DNA of 41,073 nt. Origin: a virus. This document shows, one piece after another, positions 29,661 through 37,828 of this stretch. Made by a program: the position numbers and the translations under genes. The DNA lies in the IMG/VR virus record IMGVR_UViG_3300033150_000609, positions 1 through 41,073 of that record. The stretch is one strand, 5' to 3'. A model generated the notes under the pieces. It made no database searches, was not told the DNA's origin, and saw nothing but the letters and a program-made list of their open reading frames with translations. Each line of letters begins with the position of its first letter. The stretch's first letter is position 1.

Positions 29661-31831
29661 CTTCTCTCCTCAAATTGCGATATTGTTTTTATTTTTTGTG
29701 ATATTTTTTCCCAATGACTTTCACTTATTGAATCAGGGTCTAATGCCTGTAATATTACAGTTATTGACGGTGACGCTTTGCTATTCAATATCTTTTTTGT
29801 TTCAGGAGCAGGGATTACATCAGAACCACGAGGCAGGTTGACAAGTTCACCGCCGACAGTTCCTTCGCCGACCAAAGCCACACCACCGCCGAAATTCTTT
29901 ACCCCGTGCTGAAATCCCATAAATTTACCTACTGCCCCTCCGCCAAGTCCAAACCCAGCAGTTAATACCTGAAATGTTATCCACTTCGCCATCATTTGAG
30001 CAATCATATTTACAACATACCGTCGTATATCATCCCAGATATTTTTAATTGCGGCTGATGCCTTTCCACCTTCCAATATAAATTGAGCCATAGAACCCGA
30101 CCACGCTGACGCAAGAGAATTTGAAAATGCCTGAAATCTTGCCTGCCTATTCGCCTGTTCTCTTGCTTCATACGTTACATATTCATCGTGCATTGCCTTA
30201 ATCCCCATTTGATATTCCTGATAACCTGCAAGTTCTGTTGCCTGATATTCCATATCATCAAGAAGCATTTGTTCATTAAGCCGTTGGCGTTCCGCTATTT
30301 TTACATCTGTTTCATTTTTTGCTATTTCAATTCTTTGTTCCGCTAATTGTTTTTCGTAAAAAGTAATTGCTTTCGTCATCCGATTTATGTTTTCCGCCGC
30401 CAGTAATGCTTCATCCCCTCTGATTCTTCCTGCTTCCAAGTTCGCAGAAATTTCATCCCGTTCTTTTTTAAGTAATTCAATTCTCAATTCAAGAGAAGCC
30501 CTTGCCGCTTTTTGCTGTTCCAGATAAGATGTTGCCATTGCAAGATTTTTGTCAATAATTTTACCCGCTACATCTAACGCTACTTTTCCTAAAAGAGCAA
30601 TCGCTGTTGTTATTGCTACAATCGGGGATATTGCCAACACTTTATTTAATCCTATAAAAGCGCCTTTCATTTTCATAACCGCTAAATATCCCACGCCGAG
30701 AACAGTTCCAATACCAGTAACAGCAAAAACCATTTTCCCTAATCCGATAATCGCAATTTTTGTCCCCTCATCCATACTCAAAATTGCCTTTGCAAAATTC
30801 GTAGCAGTTATCACACCTTTATTCCATTCAGGCATAAGTTTTTCACCTAAATCAATCCAGAGTGCATTTATTGTCTGCTTGAATTTATCGCCTATTATTT
30901 TTGAACTATCCATAATTGTTGCAAATGCTTCGTTTGTTGCCCCTGTTCTTTTTGTCATTAAATCCAAATCTTCCATAAATCCTTCCGTATTCTGTAACAT
31001 TGCACTCATACCAGCCAACGCCCTGATATTCGGAAAGATTGAAGCCCGTTGCGCTTCCGTTGCATTCGTCAATTTTTTCATAACCCCGCCGAGACCTTCT
31101 GTCCTCAATGTATTTGCACTTAATTCAATACCAAATTCTGCCGCAACTTTTTCTGCTTCTTTCGTAGGTTTTAGAAATGATACCGTTATTCCCCGGAGCG
31201 CTGTTATCGCTTCCTGTGTCTGTAATCCCGCCCTTGTCATTGTTGCCAGCGATGCCCCCATTTCATTCAGAGATAGCCCTGAACTCGCTGCTAAACTCGC
31301 TACACGCCCTATTGACGGAGCAAGCGCCCCCATCGTCGTTTTCCCTCTTTTTACAATCGCAAAAAGTAAATCAGAAACATCCGATGCCTGCTCCGCAGAA
31401 AGAGCATAACTATTTATTATCGTTGTCAATGCATCTGTCGCTACCGCTGTATCGGTTACGCCCGCCTTTGCCAGTTTTGTTGATGCAGTCAAAACGTCTA
31501 TTGCCTTTGAAGCGTCAATACCCGCCGAGAGAATATCGTAAAGACCACGCTGGAGTTTATCAACCGGCTCTCCGAACTCCGTCATCATTTTTTTCATAGC
31601 GGAGGAAAATTCGGGAAGTTTTTTCTTGCCGGTTGCGTCTAACATCGTGGCGACTTCTTTCATTCCTATTTCAAATTTAGAAGCCATACTAACCGCTTTT
31701 TTACCGACAAGTAATAACGCACCAGAAATAACGCCTAATCCCAGAGTTGCTTGTTGAATGGATTTATCCCAGTCCGCAGTTCCAAGAACCATATCCCCAC
31801 GAACTGTTCCTACCTTAAATTCTCCCGCCAT
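29657..31831 (-). CDS. Tail tape measure protein (724 aa)
   Basis: 724 residues. N-terminal helical part (about 1-180), with SLNEMGASLATMTRAGLQTQEAITALRGI around residue 195-225, the conserved TIGR01760 tape measure block. Hydrophobic helices follow at about 350-420 (GLGKMVFAVTGIGTVLGVGYLAV, SPIVAITTAIALLGKVAL). The C-terminal helical arms end in ALVGEGTVGGELVNLPRGSDVIPAPET, a recurrent tape measure tail. It sets tail length; 724 residues predict a tail near 100 nm. It follows the frameshift chaperone by one base. Confidence 0.9.
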   Translation of the reverse strand: MAGEFKVGTVRGDMVLGTADWDKSIQQATLGLGVISGALLLVGKKAVSMASKFEIGMKEVATMLDATGKKKLPEFSSAMKKMMTEFGEPVDKLQRGLYDILSAGIDASKAIDVLTASTKLAKAGVTDTAVATDALTTIINSYALSAEQASDVSDLLFAIVKRGKTTMGALAPSIGRVASLAASSGLSLNEMGASLATMTRAGLQTQEAITALRGITVSFLKPTKEAEKVAAEFGIELSANTLRTEGLGGVMKKLTNATEAQRASIFPNIRALAGMSAMLQNTEGFMEDLDLMTKRTGATNEAFATIMDSSKIIGDKFKQTINALWIDLGEKLMPEWNKGVITATNFAKAILSMDEGTKIAIIGLGKMVFAVTGIGTVLGVGYLAVMKMKGAFIGLNKVLAISPIVAITTAIALLGKVALDVAGKIIDKNLAMATSYLEQQKAARASLELRIELLKKERDEISANLEAGRIRGDEALLAAENINRMTKAITFYEKQLAEQRIEIAKNETDVKIAERQRLNEQMLLDDMEYQATELAGYQEYQMGIKAMHDEYVTYEAREQANRQARFQAFSNSLASAWSGSMAQFILEGGKASAAIKNIWDDIRRYVVNMIAQMMAKWITFQVLTAGFGLGGGAVGKFMGFQHGVKNFGGGVALVGEGTVGGELVNLPRGSDVIPAPETKKILNSKASPSITVILQALDPDSISESHWEKISQKIKTISQFEERR

Positions 31832-31832
31832 T

Positions 31833-32416
31833 TTAACTCCTACCCATAACCTTCAAATCTTTCCAGTTCTGTTTTATCACTTCTTCTTTTCCAATTATCT
31901 GTATCCTGATTTCTTTTCTCAATCCTTCAATATGCTTTATGCAATCCCCATCTTTTGCCATTGCCGCCCTCATATCAAAAACCGTTTCAATTCTACGCCG
32001 CAAACTTATTATCTTGCTTTTCTTATGCCAAAAATCCAAATCCCTGACATCTTTTTTGAACCAGTCATCAACATCATAACCACCTAAAACGCTTGCAATA
32101 TCCGCTACTTCGCTTCCGTATTCAGTTGTTTTTTTTTACCTGTTGCTGAATTCAAAAAACTTTCACAGATAAATGTTACCGCTGCGCTTAATTTCCGAAC
32201 ATCAACCTTCTTGTTTATGGTATCAAACTCTGCTCCCGTTAATTCGCAGAACTGCTTTACCAACGACAGATAAGGGTTTGTTTCTTCTTTTGAAATATTC
32301 ACCGAGTTGCTCATCGCTTCCGGCGTCAATTTCTTTATGACGTAAACTTGTCCCTCTATCGTAAGTTCAATCGGTTCAAATAAAGCACTCTCATCATCAA
32401 AATTTCTTTTCGGCAT
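31833..32416 (-). CDS. Tail assembly chaperone GT, -1 frameshift product (about 194 aa)
   Basis: If ribosomes slip back by one base in the nine-A run at 32129-32137 (heptamer A-AAA-AAA in register), the first 96 residues are joined to a long open frame that continues without stop to 31833 (TTEYGSEVADIASVLGGYDVDDWFKKDV... ending in KVMGRS). The second frame has a stop (TAA) just upstream of the run, so it is accessible only by slipping. This matches lambda G/GT and other siphophage chaperones, and the tape measure follows one base on. Confidence 0.8.
32105..32416 (-). CDS. Tail assembly chaperone G (103 aa)
   Basis: 103 residues: DESALFEPIELTIEGQVYVIKKLTPEAMSN then a helical part and TGKKKQLNTEAK at the stop. 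Size, sequence style (I-E-G-Q-V-Y-V-I-K-K-L-T) and place between tail tube and tape measure are those of the short tail-chaperone form. Its last ten codons contain the slippery poly-A. It coats the tape measure during tail assembly. Confidence 0.82.
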   Translation of the reverse strand: MPKRNFDDESALFEPIELTIEGQVYVIKKLTPEAMSNSVNISKEETNPYLSLVKQFCELTGAEFDTINKKVDVRKLSAAVTFICESFLNSATGKKKQLNTEAK

Positions 32417-32444
32417 AATTTACGCTCCTTAAAAATTTCTTCGC

Positions 32445-32945
32445 TTAACCTATTTTCCAGAGATTCCCAGTATCCGGGCTTGTCGTTACAGGGAACGCCA
32501 CAAATGTTACCCCGAAAACCCTCTGACTTGCATTGTTGTAAGTGATTTCAAGGTTCTCTCTCGGCGCACACAGGAAAACTGTCAGCCAAGTCGTGCTATC
32601 CACTGACGGCACATTATCCACAATCGGCTTTAAAATAAGTTCTTTTGCCTTATCCGCCAACGTCGTTCCGACAGGGTTTTTTACAATCAGCGCTCCACCC
32701 ACGACAGAAGCATTCGGAATTACCTTCGCTAACTGGTCTAATGATGTTCTTGTCATCGGAACATCTACCGAACACATTCTTCCCGTCATTACCTCATCAA
32801 CCGGCGTTGTCCCCGCTTGGTCTTCGTGAATTTCTTCTGACGAAACCGCACTCTTGAAAATCACATCGCCGAATGACTTACCCAAATCCACATCGTCAAA
32901 CAAAATCTGACACGCACCCAAATCCTTAATGTTGCTCTGTCCCAT
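32445..32945 (-). CDS. Major tail tube protein
   Basis: 166 residues, beta-rich, with MGQSNIKDLGACQILFDDVDLGKS, then FKSAVSSEEIHEDQAGTTPVDEVMTG, MTRTSLDQLAKVIP and QRVFGVTFVAFPVT. The GTTPVDEVMTG stretch and the EITY...R...F.AFP ending are usual for siphophage tube proteins. It stacks to make the tail tube. Located just before the frameshift chaperone. Confidence 0.82.
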   Translation of the reverse strand: MGQSNIKDLGACQILFDDVDLGKSFGDVIFKSAVSSEEIHEDQAGTTPVDEVMTGRMCSVDVPMTRTSLDQLAKVIPNASVVGGALIVKNPVGTTLADKAKELILKPIVDNVPSVDSTTWLTVFLCAPRENLEITYNNASQRVFGVTFVAFPVTTSPDTGNLWKIG

Positions 32946-32956
32946 TTTCTACCTCC

Positions 32957-33352
32957 TTATTCTTGAGATATTCTCAAAATATAATTCGTTGAGAACTCCC
33001 ACCTTCCTTTTTCATCTTGTCCCATATTCGCTGGTATCTGTATCGCTTCCGAAACATTTATCCTGAAATCTCCATCCCCTAAATCCGGCAATGTCAATCC
33101 TTTTCCTGCATTGAGTATGGAATAAATTTTATATGCTTCACCTCTCGCATCATAATAATCCTTCGCCCTGCTTAAAACCTGAATTGTTTTATCCTGCCTA
33201 TCAGATAACCACATAGAACCACCTGCCCCGCCAGTTTCAATTATTACAGAGCAGGTATCCTGAATATCCTGCGGTCTCCAACCCGCAAATAAATCCGTTC
33301 CTATCACCAAACTTGTCTTGCTTTCAATGTATGTCGCAATTTCTTTTATCAT
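32957..33352 (-). CDS. Tail terminator-like protein (131 aa)
   Basis: 131 residues: IATYIESKTSLVIGTDLFAGWRP, CSVIIETGGAGGSMWLSDRQDKTIQVLSRAKDYYDARGEAY, and a C-terminal beta pair ending EFSTNYILRI. This is the layout of tail-completion/minor capsid proteins (DUF3168-type) that close the tube and fix it to the head. Its ATG overlaps the previous stop. Confidence 0.72.
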   Translation of the reverse strand: MIKEIATYIESKTSLVIGTDLFAGWRPQDIQDTCSVIIETGGAGGSMWLSDRQDKTIQVLSRAKDYYDARGEAYKIYSILNAGKGLTLPDLGDGDFRINVSEAIQIPANMGQDEKGRWEFSTNYILRISQE

Positions 33353-33804
33353 TTGAATAATTCCTTAATTTTATCAACTATCGCCTGAAAATAATCCTTT
33401 TTAAATCTTTTCATTTTACTTTCAAGATATTTCTTTCCTGCTGACGGCTCTGTAAAATTCGCTTGCGTTTCGTGCCATTTCGCCGCATACGGAGTATTAA
33501 ATCCTACCGTCGCTGTAATCGCACCCTTTTGTATATTTTTGAATGTCGTAATTGGCACTCCTTTTCCATATCCTAATTTTGCCGCTGTTTGTATCAATTT
33601 ATTTTCCACAATCACACTTCCGCTGCCTCTTAAAGTTCCTTCTTTTAGTGGCACTGTTGGTCTTTCCATTATCGTATCTCTGAAAAGCATCATCCCTGCC
33701 GTCGCCATTCCCGCTTCCGCTTTTTCAATGGATATTTTCCCAAACTTTTTCAATCGCTTTTCAACATCCTTGTAATCAAATTTTATTTCTGTTTTTGTTT
33801 TCAT
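33349..33804 (-). CDS. HK97 gp10-like head-tail joining protein
   Basis: 151 residues from MKTKTEIKFDYKDVEKRLKKF, the ATG overlapping the upstream stop (ATGA). Family marks are VPLKEGTLRGSGSV, TVGFNTPYAAKWHET and KKYLESKMKRFK, those of gp10-type tail-completion proteins (the Y-A-x-x-x-H-E motif). It acts at the head-tail joint. Confidence 0.8.
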   Translation of the reverse strand: MKTKTEIKFDYKDVEKRLKKFGKISIEKAEAGMATAGMMLFRDTIMERPTVPLKEGTLRGSGSVIVENKLIQTAAKLGYGKGVPITTFKNIQKGAITATVGFNTPYAAKWHETQANFTEPSAGKKYLESKMKRFKKDYFQAIVDKIKELFK

Positions 33805-34115
33805 CTTACATATACCACCGTCCATTCAACAATAAATCCCTTTTTCGGCACAACTTTCAAAACATTATGGAGTTTGCTATCCAATTTTATTTTATCTTTA
33901 GTATTAATATCGTATTTACCCCTTATCATTATCCTTGCATATGGCACAACTTCTTCCCCCGCTGCATCTCTTATTAATGAATCCCCGCCTTTAACTGAAA
34001 AATCATAATCTATTCTTGCGTCAATAGTCGTTTCCGTCGGGGGTAATTCTTTATTCCATTTATCCAGTCCGCCGCTTTTAACTATCACAACTTTATCAAC
34101 TGCATATTCACTCAT
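33801..34115 (-). CDS. Head-closure-like minor protein (104 aa)
   Basis: 104 residues, mainly beta: TTIDARIDYDFSVKGGD, AAGEEVVPYARIMIRGKYDINTKDKI, VPKKGFIVEWTVVYV. The size and place between the MuF-like protein and gp10-like protein fit a head-closure/minor capsid component. Family match is by layout only. Confidence 0.65.
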   Translation of the reverse strand: MSEYAVDKVVIVKSGGLDKWNKELPPTETTIDARIDYDFSVKGGDSLIRDAAGEEVVPYARIMIRGKYDINTKDKIKLDSKLHNVLKVVPKKGFIVEWTVVYVR

Positions 34116-35062
34116 TACGCAACTCCGTGTAAAATCTGCTCATAACCGGCGAAAGTTTCAACTGGTATTTTACTCTGGCTTAAATCTACAATATTTTTAT
34201 AATCAGTTCCCAACCGACGCTGTAAAAATGGTCTTGTTATCGGGACAAGAATACATTCGCAATTCGGATGCACCGACGGTCTTTCGTCTAACATAGGAAA
34301 TTCTTTATCATTTCCGCTCAATGAATAAACCCTTCCCATAAAAGTTTGACATATTTCGCAAGCCCCTGCGTGAACCGACCACTGCACCAAATCATTCCTG
34401 TATTGCAAACAGGTATTGATTGTTCCCCTTGTCGTTGCTTCCCGCATCCGTGTTCTTGCAACCAATCTTGCATAATGCTTCGGCTGGTAATGCCTTCCGT
34501 TTATCGTCAGAAATTGCTCATTACCCATCTGTTTTCTTAATTCTATCAATATTTTATCTGATATTGTTCGCCGTGCCTCGCCACTGATTACACCCTCCGC
34601 TATCATTTGACTTATCAATTTATCTTCCAATATGCTCTGCTGTGTAGCCCTGACATATCTGTTTACGGTTCTTCTTATACTACTATTCGCTGTCAAAAGG
34701 TCCAACGTTACCTCATCAGCCAGAGTATTTATTCCTGATGTATGTATCGTCGCATCATAATTTATTGTATCTGTGACACCCAAAATTTTTAATCGTTCCC
34801 CTGCAATATCAACTCCTCGCCAGTAACCGAAAGGAATATTTTTTTCAACCCATTTTTTCGTTCCGTTATTCAACTGTTTTACAATCAAATTTGTTTCCCT
34901 TAATAACGCTTCTGTTCTCCATTTCTCAAACGCAGTTATATCCATATTTCTCAATTTCTTTTCCAATTCGTGTTGAACTTTTTCATACATCAACCCTAAT
35001 TGATTTATTTTTTCTTTGAGATAAAGTTCTCGCTCAATTTTGCTCAAATTTCTAAACGGCAT
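34115..35062 (-). CDS. Minor head protein, MuF-like
   Basis: 315 residues. I place the start at MPFRNLSKIERELY (35062) as the longer frame overlaps the Gly-rich gene. N-terminal 150 residues are helical. About 195-300 is the MuF/minor-head domain: ARLVARTRMREATTRGTINTC, HAGACEICQTFMGRVYSLSG and DERPSVHPNCECILVPI, with the typical CEIC...HPNC cysteines. It sits at the portal vertex and may be injected. Its stop TAATG overlaps the next start. Confidence 0.85.
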   Translation of the reverse strand: MPFRNLSKIERELYLKEKINQLGLMYEKVQHELEKKLRNMDITAFEKWRTEALLRETNLIVKQLNNGTKKWVEKNIPFGYWRGVDIAGERLKILGVTDTINYDATIHTSGINTLADEVTLDLLTANSSIRRTVNRYVRATQQSILEDKLISQMIAEGVISGEARRTISDKILIELRKQMGNEQFLTINGRHYQPKHYARLVARTRMREATTRGTINTCLQYRNDLVQWSVHAGACEICQTFMGRVYSLSGNDKEFPMLDERPSVHPNCECILVPITRPFLQRRLGTDYKNIVDLSQSKIPVETFAGYEQILHGVA

Positions 35063-35075
35063 TATTAAAATCCCA

Positions 35076-35243
35076 TTATCTGTTTTTCCCTTTACCTTTA
35101 CCACCACCTTGCCCGTATCCCACACCACCACTTGGGCACGGATTTATATTTATTCCGCTTCTCATCCCTCCTGGTCTTCCAACACCTTTTCCGCTACCAT
35201 CCTGCGGTCTTGCAATTCCTCTCGGATTAACTTTCTTACTCAT
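35076..35243 (-). CDS. Glycine-rich small head protein (55 aa)
   Basis: 55 residues with SKKVNPRGIARPQDGSGKGVGRPGG and NPCPSGGVGYGQGGGKGKGKNR; Gly/Lys-rich and probably unfolded alone. A strong AAGGAGG lies before the ATG. Similar Gly-rich pieces are common beside portal/MuF genes in phage genomes. Role unknown. Confidence 0.7.
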   Translation of the reverse strand: MSKKVNPRGIARPQDGSGKGVGRPGGMRSGININPCPSGGVGYGQGGGKGKGKNR

Positions 35244-35254
35244 CTTTTGCCTCC

Positions 35255-35680
35255 TTAAAGCACATCCTCATCTTCATCCCTTTTCAAATCAATAGCGTGA
35301 TGCCCCGTCTTTGTGGTATCTTCACTGTCTTTGAGCAGAACCTTTGCCATATCACAAATCGGAACTCCCTGCTCAAATACATATTTTTCCTTTACAATTC
35401 CCGCTTCAACAACACCCTGCGCCTGCAAACTCCCCCGCCTAAATATCTCATCCGAGAACGCCAATAAAAATAATGCCTGTTCGCATTGTGCGTATTTCAT
35501 ATTTATCGTCGGTGTATCCGGGAATGAATACCCATCCGTATTTATTAATTGCCTGTATGCCGTTATCAATGCCTGCTCTTTATTTGTTCCAGTAACCCAG
35601 TATTTATCAGCGCCTATTCTTTCGCCGAAATATATATTCGCTTCCGCCATTGTTACCCAACTATTATCTTCTAAACTCAT
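35255..35680 (-). CDS. Head-tail connector protein, DnaT-like/Ad1 family (141 aa)
   Basis: 141 residues from MSLEDNSWVTMAEANIYFGERIGADKYWV, ATG with AAAGGAG. The block QALITAYRQLINTDGYSFPDTP and KYAQCEQALFLLAFSDE identify the DnaT-like/head-adaptor family used by siphophages to connect portal to tail. C-terminus acidic. It directly follows the carbohydrate cassette. Confidence 0.78.
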   Translation of the reverse strand: MSLEDNSWVTMAEANIYFGERIGADKYWVTGTNKEQALITAYRQLINTDGYSFPDTPTINMKYAQCEQALFLLAFSDEIFRRGSLQAQGVVEAGIVKEKYVFEQGVPICDMAKVLLKDSEDTTKTGHHAIDLKRDEDEDVL

Positions 35681-35682
35681 TT

Positions 35683-36210
35683 TTACTCCTTTATCAGTAA
35701 ACCTATTCCATATTGAACCCCATCCTGCCACATATTAAAAGTTATACACGGATATTGTTTTGAAATTTCTTTCCAAAATCTTCCAATTCTGTTATTCTGT
35801 TTCGGGTAAGTATCTATATCGTGAAATACAATAATATTCTTCGTTAACAAACCGTATATTTCGTATTCCAGTTTTGCATCTTCGTAAAAATGCAGTGCAT
35901 CAATAAAAAGAAGATTTATTTTTTTCCCATTAAGCATTTTTTTCAACATTTCTAATGTTTCCCGTTTGTGTATATCCCCTTGTATATCCGAATATCCATT
36001 CTTATCAATCCCGATATGCCTTGCGCTTAATAATTGTTCATAGAATTTCTTCTGCCGGTTTTGATATGTTCCCAGTTCCACAATAACAGGATTTTCTATA
36101 TCCCTGTTTTTGAAATACCCTTCTATAAATTCAAGAAATAATTTCCATTCCCACGGGTTCTGCATAGGTTGTCCCTCTTTCATCAAGGCATTAAATAATT
36201 CAATGTTCAT
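35683..36210 (-). CDS. Class I methyltransferase, CmcI/Methyltransf_24-like (175 aa)
   Basis: 175 residues from MNIELFNALM (ATG overlaps the epimerase stop). SAM-binding region VIVELGTYQNRQ, then GIDKNGYSDIQGDIH, LLFIDALHFYEDAKLEYE (the FIDA acidic motif) and IIVFHDIDTYPK. It could O-methylate the sugar made by the neighbouring enzymes. It closes the carbohydrate cassette. Confidence 0.72.
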   Translation of the reverse strand: MNIELFNALMKEGQPMQNPWEWKLFLEFIEGYFKNRDIENPVIVELGTYQNRQKKFYEQLLSARHIGIDKNGYSDIQGDIHKRETLEMLKKMLNGKKINLLFIDALHFYEDAKLEYEIYGLLTKNIIVFHDIDTYPKQNNRIGRFWKEISKQYPCITFNMWQDGVQYGIGLLIKE

Positions 36211-37208
36211 ATCGTTTTTGCCTTCCACGTTTCCGGCGTTTTATCATTTATAATTTCCACTTCCAAATGATAATCAAAGGGCTTGCTACCCCTTTCCTTA
36301 ATCCAATCTATCATCTTTTTTATGCCATTCTTTAAAGTATATTGTGTTTCATAACCGAGCATCTCTCGTGCTTTATCAGATGAACAAGTTGCATATTTTA
36401 CTTCCTGTTCCCGTGCAGGCACATAAATAGGATATAAATCAAAGTTCAATAATTCTGCTATCAATACCGCCAAATCGTTTACCGCTACAAACTGTTCATC
36501 CGAACCTACGTTGATTATTTCGCCAACTATATTTTTTTGAGTTGCCATTTTACTTAATGGATTTATGCAGTCCTGCACGAATACGAAACATCTTTTCTGT
36601 TCTCCATTCCCGTAAATTATCGGCTGCTTTCCCTGTAACATTCTATTTATAAATATGCTCGCCACATTCCTAAAAGGGTCATCATATTTTTGCCTCTGTC
36701 CAATAATGTTATGCGGGACTGCAATTACATATTCAAATCCGTGAACCCCAGCCATAACTTCAACCAATTTTTCACTCGCTACTTTTGAAATAGCATAAGG
36801 GTCTTGCGGTTTCGGTTTCATATCTTCCGTGAAAGGAACTGCATTTTCACCGTATCTCGCCATTGACGAAAGGAAAATAAAACGCTTACCCCTGTTCTGA
36901 ATAAATGCGGATAATACCGTTGATGTCGCCTGATAAATTGATTTATTAACTACGCTCGGAGAGAAAACGCTCAATCCTTCGTGAGCATACGCCGCACAAT
37001 GATACAGCACGTCCACATTTTTTATTATTTTTTGCATATCCTTCAAGTTCGTGCAGTCGGCAAAATAACATCTTGCGCCTTTCGGGACGTTTTCTGTATA
37101 TCCCCCTGTCAAATTATCACATCCCTCTACTTCGTATCCCAGAGCAAGCATAGCGTCCGCCAAATGACTACCTAAAAAACCCGCAATACCTGTTATAAAA
37201 ACTTTCAT
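36207..37208 (-). CDS. NAD-dependent sugar epimerase/dehydratase (SDR)
   Basis: 333 residues from MKVFITG (ATG overlaps GT2 stop). Rossmann motif TGIAGFLGSH (about 6-15), DNL after the second strand, catalytic SS (114-115) and YAISK (Tyr 138, Lys 142). It contains the GDP/UDP/dTDP-sugar type region NIIGQRQKYDDPFRNVASIFINRMLQG. It interconverts or dehydrates a nucleotide sugar. The complete catalytic set suggests an active enzyme. Located among glycosyltransferases in the capsid operon. Confidence 0.87.
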   Translation of the reverse strand: MKVFITGIAGFLGSHLADAMLALGYEVEGCDNLTGGYTENVPKGARCYFADCTNLKDMQKIIKNVDVLYHCAAYAHEGLSVFSPSVVNKSIYQATSTVLSAFIQNRGKRFIFLSSMARYGENAVPFTEDMKPKPQDPYAISKVASEKLVEVMAGVHGFEYVIAVPHNIIGQRQKYDDPFRNVASIFINRMLQGKQPIIYGNGEQKRCFVFVQDCINPLSKMATQKNIVGEIINVGSDEQFVAVNDLAVLIAELLNFDLYPIYVPAREQEVKYATCSSDKAREMLGYETQYTLKNGIKKMIDWIKERGSKPFDYHLEVEIINDKTPETWKAKTI

Positions 37209-37828
37209 CTTAATTTCCTTGAATCCCTGCCCCATAAAAGACCATCCGCTTTTCTTTCACGCCAAATCTGTAAATCTGAACTTGAATTTTGTTTCCTTGA
37301 ATTTATATGTGTATCATCCATTTCATTTTTGAAAAGTGCGGGATGATAATGCGTAACTTTTGCATCTTCCCCGTATTTGAATTTATTTATGCTTTCCGCA
37401 AAGGTTTGCAATTCTGCGTCTGCGTGAAAAATCTTGTAATCAGGGCAGAAGCATCGCCTTTCAGGAAACCTATCCGCAAACTTTCTTCCGACCAATCCAA
37501 CGCCGCCCTTGCGCCCCTGTTCCATATTACTTTGATTTAATGTAACCATTCCGTCGGTATCAGGGAAATTATCAACCATACATTTAACTGCCTTTTCTAT
37601 ACAATCAGGGAAAAGTTTAATATCATCATTTAACCAGAATATAATATCCGCTGTTGAAGTCCTGATATATTTATTCCAGATACCGAAAACAAACAGCCGG
37701 TTATAATCAGATTCAATAAAAATCCTGTAAAAAGTAGTTTTCAAATAACTGTTATCCAAAATAGAACAGAGGCATCTTTTTAATTTCTGTTCTCGTTTGT
37801 AAGTTGCTATCACAATGTCAATCTTCAT
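37205..37828 (-). CDS. Glycosyltransferase family 2-like (207 aa)
   Basis: 207 residues: MKIDIVIATYKREQKLKRCL (donor-site start), ADIIFWLNDDIKLFPDCIEKAV (D-D acidic pair) and a C-terminal helical part. The GT-A fold is truncated compared with typical 250-300 aa GT2 enzymes but keeps both donor motifs. Its ATG overlaps the DUF115-GT stop by 11 bases. It transfers a sugar, probably on to a virion or cell glycan. Confidence 0.75.
   Translation of the reverse strand: MKIDIVIATYKREQKLKRCLCSILDNSYLKTTFYRIFIESDYNRLFVFGIWNKYIRTSTADIIFWLNDDIKLFPDCIEKAVKCMVDNFPDTDGMVTLNQSNMEQGRKGGVGLVGRKFADRFPERRCFCPDYKIFHADAELQTFAESINKFKYGEDAKVTHYHPALFKNEMDDTHINSRKQNSSSDLQIWRERKADGLLWGRDSRKLR

Noticed and set aside
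30549-31409. Plus-strand ORF of 286 codons
   Set aside because: Antisense shadow of the tape measure gene; low-complexity Ala/Ile/Pro content and no start signal.
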